DNA from: Thiofilum sp039797965
Lineage (GTDB): Bacteria > Pseudomonadota > Gammaproteobacteria > Thiotrichales > Thiotrichaceae
Assembly (NCBI GenBank): GCA_039797965.1
Contig: JBDKGX010000092.1
Span: 1-9,485, forward strand
DNA length: 9,485 nucleotides
Reading direction: 5' to 3'
Shown here: positions 6,466 through 9,485 of the stretch, in pieces
Position numbering within the stretch: position 1 is the stretch's first letter
Layout of the letters: each line of letters starts with the position of its first letter
Translations under genes and position numbers: made by a program
Notes under the pieces: model-generated
The model's input: only the letters and a program-made list of their open reading frames with translations
Told to the model about the DNA's origin: nothing
Database searches by the model: none

Positions 6466-7068
6466 TTATTTGAGACGCTTATTGTTATGGTTTAAAGAGT
6501 TTTTGGTAATACAGGTATTTCTTACCTCATTTCTGTAGTGGATGACGCGATTTTGAATATATTGGCTAATCAGTGGGGGGTAATGTACTTGTTGAATACA
6601 GTGGTTAATATAGCCCTCTAGTTTCTGCCAATCTGCTTTTGTGCTACAGCCAGCTTGATTTAAGGCATCGGGTAAATCTTTATAAATATGATAGTAAGCC
6701 ATATCGCGTTGACAAAGTAGGTTTCGCAAGGGGTTAAAAGGCGAGCGTTTTTCGCAGTGAGCTATTATATCAGGCCAGCGCCGAGTATGTTTAACATAAG
6801 CCTGAATAAATAACTCTAAAACAGTATCCCACCACAAGGTATCTTCAAAAGTATGACGTTGTTGACAAGCTAGCTCAGCAATACAGTACTGGTTACGCCA
6901 AAAGCCTAGCGTTGGGTCGTTAGAGCGTAGCGATATTTTTTGCATAGCTTGTAATTGAGTTTGGCATATTAAGGAGTACTTTGCAGTAGGTGAAACTCGC
7001 AACGTGGTTTGGCTACAACTAGTACAGTTTAATAAGCTTATTATTAGTATAATAATTAAATGGCGCAT
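6466..7068 (-). CDS. Probable lipoprotein, cysteine-rich, unknown function
   Basis: A 200-residue protein I do not recognise. The N-terminus MRHLIIILIISLLNCTSC is a short basic start plus hydrophobic core ending in cysteines at 15 and 18, suggesting a lipoprotein signal peptide; neither cysteine has a perfect lipobox, so the lipidated one is uncertain. The rest holds eight further cysteines (35, 62, 68, 105, 119, 141, 157, 186), an even number that suggests disulfides in the periplasm. It is mostly helical-looking, with aromatic-rich runs such as FWRNQYC and LWWDTVLELF, and a basic, Asn-rich tail. The DNA is more AT-rich than the thi genes and no good Shine-Dalgarno precedes the ATG, which hints at low expression or acquisition. 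It follows the SH3b gene on the same strand after a strong hairpin. AGTACT occurs at 6885 and 6975. Confidence 0.6.
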   Translation of the reverse strand: MRHLIIILIISLLNCTSCSQTTLRVSPTAKYSLICQTQLQAMQKISLRSNDPTLGFWRNQYCIAELACQQRHTFEDTLWWDTVLELFIQAYVKHTRRWPDIIAHCEKRSPFNPLRNLLCQRDMAYYHIYKDLPDALNQAGCSTKADWQKLEGYINHCIQQVHYPPLISQYIQNRVIHYRNEVRNTCITKNSLNHNNKRLK

Positions 7069-7167
7069 TTTATTTAAAAAGAAAAAGAGCTGAAATTTTT
7101 ACAGAGTGATTCAAGTGCTTATGGATAAGAATGATAAAATAATGTTTTAAATTAAAAATTTTTAGTA

Positions 7168-7203
7168 AAGTACTAGGTATTCATTTAATTGTACCTAGTA
7201 CTT
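7168..7203. terminator. Perfect 12-bp inverted repeat built on two AGTACT words, probable terminator
   Basis: Arms AAGTACTAGGTA (7168-7179) and TACCTAGTACTT (7192-7203) around a 12-base loop, 14 bases past the SH3b stop codon. On the minus-strand transcript the stem is followed by UACUAAAAAUUUUU, so a T-rich stretch is present, though not immediate. Looser A/T pairing extends outward (about 7149-7218). It lies in a very AT-rich 148-base spacer (7069-7216) in which I see no other clear element. Confidence 0.65.
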
Positions 7204-7216
7204 GATTAATTTTAAT

Positions 7217-8173
7217 TTATTTAAGGGCTTGTAATTGCTTTAAATAGCCTAGTGCTTTTTGAGCGTTCGGATTTTTTGCTTGTGGACGGAGAATAGTTTC
7301 CCATTTAGTTAAGTCGACATCTCTAGTATCTTGTTCTGGAGCTTTCCAACCCGCCACGGCTTCTTTTAGAAATTCTGTAATATTGGCTAAAGCAGGTTTG
7401 ACGTACCGACCTTTAGGGAAGCGTTTTAAGTACTCACCCTCAGTGCGTTGCATAGCAATCGACATGCAACCAATAAAGCCCTCACACTCGCCGCCTAAAC
7501 GTTGTTGAGAGGCTTGCCACGCTATTTCATCACCAATCGGGTCTTTTTTATATTGATCCGCTAATTTCCAAAAGGCATCGGCTGATACTAAGTATTGACC
7601 TGACGGGTCGTCCCCAAAGCTGATTTTGCCATGTTGGTTATACCAGTCTATATAAGGCGATTGTTGCATTTGTTCAGAGGGGATACTGCTATAAGACAGT
7701 TGTAGCGCTAGTAGTTTAGCTAACTCTAATTCGCCTTTAGCATTACGGCTTTTAGTTTGAGCTAAGGCTTTATCGGCTAATTGATATAACGCTACGGCAT
7801 CAGCATAGGGCACTGATTCTGCTTTTAACTTTGTCCGTAATAATTCTAACGCTGCATCGGTATAATTCGTAGCAGGTACTAGAAAACTGCCAAATACCCA
7901 GCCCGTCGCTTTATCGGTTTTGACTTGGTACCACGGTGCTGTTTTGCCATTCAGTGTGCTTTGGTTAGGGGTTTTTTGTAAGGGGGTGACGGCTGCCCCT
8001 AGCGATAATTTACCCAACTCTTGGGCAGATACATTGGGTTCAGCCCGTAGACGTACGCCATTACCGTTCACTAGATAAGTAGCAGTGGTAGCTACTTCGG
8101 TGCGGGCTTGGCTGGGTGTCGTAATCGTTAGCGCACTCAGTGCTAATGCGCTAATGAGCAATAAATGGCGCAT
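7217..8173 (-). CDS. Periplasmic SH3b-domain protein, unknown function
   Basis: 318 residues when started at the ATG with complement 8171-8173. A Sec signal peptide (MRHLLLISALALSALTITTP, then SQA, cut near residue 23) leads to a bacterial SH3 (SH3b) domain at about 32-100: YLVNGNGVRLRAEPN, then WYQVKTDKATGWVFGSFLV. Such domains usually bind peptidoglycan or peptides. Residues 101-318 look helical and TPR-like (DAVALYQLADKALAQ, DEIAWQASQQRLGGE, EGEYLKRFPKGRYVKPAL), with one close cysteine pair (C230, C236). The longer reading from 8215 was rejected because it would bury the signal peptide, and GAGGGAAG lies five bases before the chosen ATG. Role in envelope maintenance is a guess. AGTACT occurs once (7429). 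Confidence 0.75.
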   Translation of the reverse strand: MRHLLLISALALSALTITTPSQARTEVATTATYLVNGNGVRLRAEPNVSAQELGKLSLGAAVTPLQKTPNQSTLNGKTAPWYQVKTDKATGWVFGSFLVPATNYTDAALELLRTKLKAESVPYADAVALYQLADKALAQTKSRNAKGELELAKLLALQLSYSSIPSEQMQQSPYIDWYNQHGKISFGDDPSGQYLVSADAFWKLADQYKKDPIGDEIAWQASQQRLGGECEGFIGCMSIAMQRTEGEYLKRFPKGRYVKPALANITEFLKEAVAGWKAPEQDTRDVDLTKWETILRPQAKNPNAQKALGYLKQLQALK

Positions 8174-8178
8174 AAATA

Positions 8179-8186
8179 CTTCCCTC
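8179..8186 (-). promoter_or_regulatory. Ribosome binding site deciding the start of the SH3b gene
   Basis: GAGGGAAG on the minus strand, five bases before the ATG at 8171-8173. It selects this ATG over the in-frame upstream ATG at 8213-8215, and the protein then begins directly with a signal peptide. Confidence 0.75.
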
Positions 8187-8223
8187 GATGGAGCAATAAA
8201 ATGCACACTGTACACTAAGGGAC

Positions 8224-8256
8224 AAACCTACCCAACACTTTGTATCGAGTAGGTTT
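8224..8256. terminator. Inverted repeat between the GST and SH3b genes, possible terminator
   Basis: AAACCTAC (8224-8231) and GTAGGTTT (8249-8256), a perfect 8-bp stem with a 17-base loop. On the plus strand it runs into a short T-run (TTTTTAT), while both flanking genes are on the minus strand, where only UUUG ends the stem. It lies just past the GST stop. Function as a terminator for GST transcripts is plausible but weak. Confidence 0.4.
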
Positions 8257-8264
8257 TTATCTGC

Positions 8265-8930
8265 TTATTCGTTTAGCAAAGTACCCTGATGATATTTTTC
8301 AATGACATAAGGATCGGCTTTGGCGCTGGCTAGCCATTCTTGCATAGCAGGCAATGCGTACATCGCATTTGCCCAACGCTCAAAGGCTGGCGAAACAGTG
8401 AGTCCATAATTGCGTACTCGCCACATGACTGGGGCGTACATCGCATCCACTGCCCCAAATTCACCCGCTAAAAATTCGCCCGCAGGTTTGTTGGGGAAGG
8501 CTGCTAATAACTCCCAAATCTCCGCCAAGCGTTTGAGGGCAGCTTGTAGTTCAGGTGTCATAGGAACACGGCGTTCTTGACGGCAATTCATGGAGCACTC
8601 ATTACGAATCGCTTGAAAACCGCTATGCATTTCAGCCGCCGCACTACGAGCCAAGGCTCTTAAGCCTTTATCTTCAGGCCATAAATGTTTTTCGGGATAG
8701 GTTTCAGCCAAGTACTCTAAAATCGCTAAGCTGTCCCAAAGTACTTGTTTGCCCACTATGAGTTGTGGCACTTGAGCAGGGGTATGGTGTTCTGTTGCAA
8801 AGGCTTCTAAATGCCCCTCGTGAGCGTAAGCAAAAAATTGCTCCTCAAAAGGAATGCCTTTCACTGTTAAGGCAATCCACGGGCGTAATGACCAAGACGA
8901 ATAGTTTTTGTAACCGATGCAAAGTTTCAT
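8265..8930 (-). CDS. Glutathione S-transferase family protein
   Basis: 221 residues from the ATG with complement 8928-8930, the standard GST length. The N-terminal thioredoxin-fold domain (1-80) begins MKLCIGYKNYSSWSLRPW, with Ser11/Ser12 in the position of the catalytic Ser of theta/zeta-like classes. VP at 54-55 supplies the cis-proline and DS at 66-67 the glutathione gamma-glutamyl contact, in DSLAILEYLAETYP. A helical C-terminal domain follows (about 88-221), with FGAVDAMYAPV as the conserved N-capping region of helix 6. It is cytosolic; the substrate is unknown. AAAGGA lies eight bases before this ATG. The longer reading from 9062 would run through the divergent regulator's start and was rejected. 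Its divergence from a LysR-type gene suggests that regulator controls it. AGTACT occurs at 8711 and 8740. Confidence 0.88.
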   Translation of the reverse strand: MKLCIGYKNYSSWSLRPWIALTVKGIPFEEQFFAYAHEGHLEAFATEHHTPAQVPQLIVGKQVLWDSLAILEYLAETYPEKHLWPEDKGLRALARSAAAEMHSGFQAIRNECSMNCRQERRVPMTPELQAALKRLAEIWELLAAFPNKPAGEFLAGEFGAVDAMYAPVMWRVRNYGLTVSPAFERWANAMYALPAMQEWLASAKADPYVIEKYHQGTLLNE

Positions 8931-8938
8931 GAGTGGTG

Positions 8939-8944
8939 TCCTTT
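8939..8944 (-). promoter_or_regulatory. Ribosome binding site deciding the GST start
   Basis: AAAGGA on the minus strand, eight bases before the ATG at 8928-8930. It supports the short, 221-residue form beginning with the canonical GST first strand. Confidence 0.7.
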
Positions 8945-9003
8945 GATTGAAACAAGAGGGTCGCGAGAAGTTCAGAATAACAGCGTGACTTATGCATAAA
9001 AAG

Positions 9004-9028
9004 CGAATAATTTTGGCTAAATTATTCG
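9004..9028. promoter_or_regulatory. Perfect inverted repeat in the GST/LysR divergent region, candidate operator
   Basis: CGAATAATTT (9004-9013) and AAATTATTCG (9019-9028) around TGGCT: a perfect 10-bp inverted repeat in the 111-base divergent spacer, ending 13 bases before the LysR ATG. LysR-type regulators commonly bind AT-rich interrupted dyads near the divergent promoter and repress themselves. A weak plus-strand promoter (GTGACT about 17 bases before TAATTT) would overlap it. Binding is inferred from position. Confidence 0.55.
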
Positions 9029-9041
9029 GAGATTTTGCACA

Positions 9042-9485
9042 ATGCACCCCCGCCAGATTCAAAGTTTGCTCAAAGTGGTCGAATTAGGCAGTGTTAATCG
9101 TGCTGCGGAAGAGCTATATCTAGCTCCCTCGAGTGTGTCGGCACAGCTCAAAGAGTTATCAAGTACTTTAGGTATTGAGTTATTTGAGACGGTAGGGCGG
9201 GGGATTGTATTGAGTCCAGCAGGGCGGGAGTTATTACCGCTTTTGCAGCAGCTTCATCGCCTGATTGATGAAGTTCACCAACAGGCACACACGATTAATA
9301 CCAAACCTACTGGAGTACTGAGGCTTTTTGCGCCGAGCTCTATGTGTATTTATCGCTTGCCGTCGTTAATTGAGCGTTTACAAGAGGTTGCGCCACAATT
9401 AGAAATCCATTTGACACATGAGCCTTATGATTATCAACGGGCTTTGCTACAAGGGGAGATTGATGCGGCGATTGTGGTTAATGAA
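9042..9485 (+). CDS. LysR-type transcriptional regulator, N-terminal part cut by the window edge
   Basis: 148 codons are open to the right edge. Residues 1-60 form the LysR winged helix-turn-helix: RQIQSLLKVVELGSVNRAAE, then LYLAPSSVSAQLKELSSTLG and LFETVGRGIVLSPAGREL, matching the family pattern. A linker helix (about 62-88) follows, then the start of the effector-binding domain (GVLRLFAPSSMCIYRLPSLI from about 91, and LLQGEIDAAIV). The start is fixed by an in-frame TAA at 9018-9020, with no other ATG between; CGGAG lies about ten bases upstream. It is the only plus-strand gene and is divergent from the GST gene, the classical arrangement of a LysR regulator with its target. The effector is unknown. 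AGTACT occurs at 9162 and 9314. Confidence 0.93.
   Translation, partial: MHPRQIQSLLKVVELGSVNRAAEELYLAPSSVSAQLKELSSTLGIELFETVGRGIVLSPAGRELLPLLQQLHRLIDEVHQQAHTINTKPTGVLRLFAPSSMCIYRLPSLIERLQEVAPQLEIHLTHEPYDYQRALLQGEIDAAIVVNE

Larger units (their letters stand above)
38..9319. repeat. Dispersed over-represented palindrome AGTACT (32 copies)
   Basis: Hand-counted starts: 38, 133, 500, 1664, 1776, 2828, 3035, 3150, 3173, 3205, 3245, 3311, 3587, 3848, 3875, 3898, 4054, 4095, 4199, 4421, 5905, 5962, 6438, 6885, 6975, 7169, 7197, 7429, 8711, 8740, 9162, 9314. About 2-3 would be expected for a 6-mer of this composition. Flanks vary, with a mild preference for a purine before and a pyrimidine after. 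It is read in more than one codon frame (for example AGT ACT as Ser-Thr and GTA CTx as Val-Leu) and also sits in spacers. Other NGTACN palindromes (TGTACA, CGTACG, GGTACC) were seen only one to two times each. Confidence 0.85.

Noticed and set aside
8174..8215. N-terminal extension of the SH3b frame (14 residues)
   Set aside because: It places a polar stretch before a complete signal peptide and has a poorer ribosome site than the ATG at 8171-8173.
8990..8999. Palindrome TTATGCATAA in the GST/LysR spacer
   Set aside because: Ten-base AT-rich palindromes are expected by chance in such a spacer, and the nearby 10-bp interrupted dyad is a better operator candidate.
8931..9062. N-terminal extension of the GST frame (44 residues)
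   Set aside because: It would cover the candidate operator and the LysR start, and has no GST similarity; the canonical N-terminal strand begins at the ATG with complement 8928-8930, which has a good Shine-Dalgarno.

Overview
The window reads as a stretch of chromosome from a gram-negative bacterium, probably a gammaproteobacterium. A Thiotrichales-like (Thiothrix/Thiolinea-type) lineage is my guess, from protein flavour and gene order only. By eye the base composition is a little under 50% G+C. Genes are tightly packed. All are on the minus strand except a LysR-type regulator that enters on the plus strand at the right edge. No stretch over 300 bases lacks a gene; the longest non-coding stretch (6187-6465, 279 bases) is the thiC leader and promoter.

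Region 1 (1-6381) is a thiamin biosynthesis cluster, transcribed right to left: promoter, TPP riboswitch, thiC, thiO, thiS, thiG, a hairpin, a secreted glycoside-hydrolase-like protein, a GC-rich hairpin, thiE, and the first 21 codons of thiD. ThiC makes the pyrimidine phosphate (HMP-P), ThiD phosphorylates it further, ThiO (glycine oxidase), ThiS (sulfur carrier) and ThiG make the thiazole phosphate, and ThiE joins the two halves. thiC-thiO-thiS-thiG are nearly contiguous (gaps of 5 and 1 bases, one 7-base overlap) and thiE-thiD overlap as ATGA. The glycoside-hydrolase-like gene splits the cluster into thiCOSG and thiED and has no obvious link to thiamin.

Region 2 (6466-8256) holds two exported proteins of unknown function: a cysteine-rich probable lipoprotein and a periplasmic SH3b-domain protein. 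They are separated by an AT-rich spacer with a strong inverted repeat. Region 3 (8265-9485) is a glutathione S-transferase family gene divergent from a LysR-type regulator, with a perfect 10-bp inverted repeat just upstream of the regulator's start.

The most striking signal crosses all genes: the palindrome AGTACT occurs 32 times by hand count, against about 2-3 expected for a 6-mer in a window this size. It appears in different reading frames, in spacers, between a Shine-Dalgarno and a start codon, and as an inverted pair in a terminator-like hairpin. This resembles a genome-wide over-represented palindrome of the cyanobacterial HIP1 kind, or a short uptake/maintenance word, and is the best candidate here for something undescribed.
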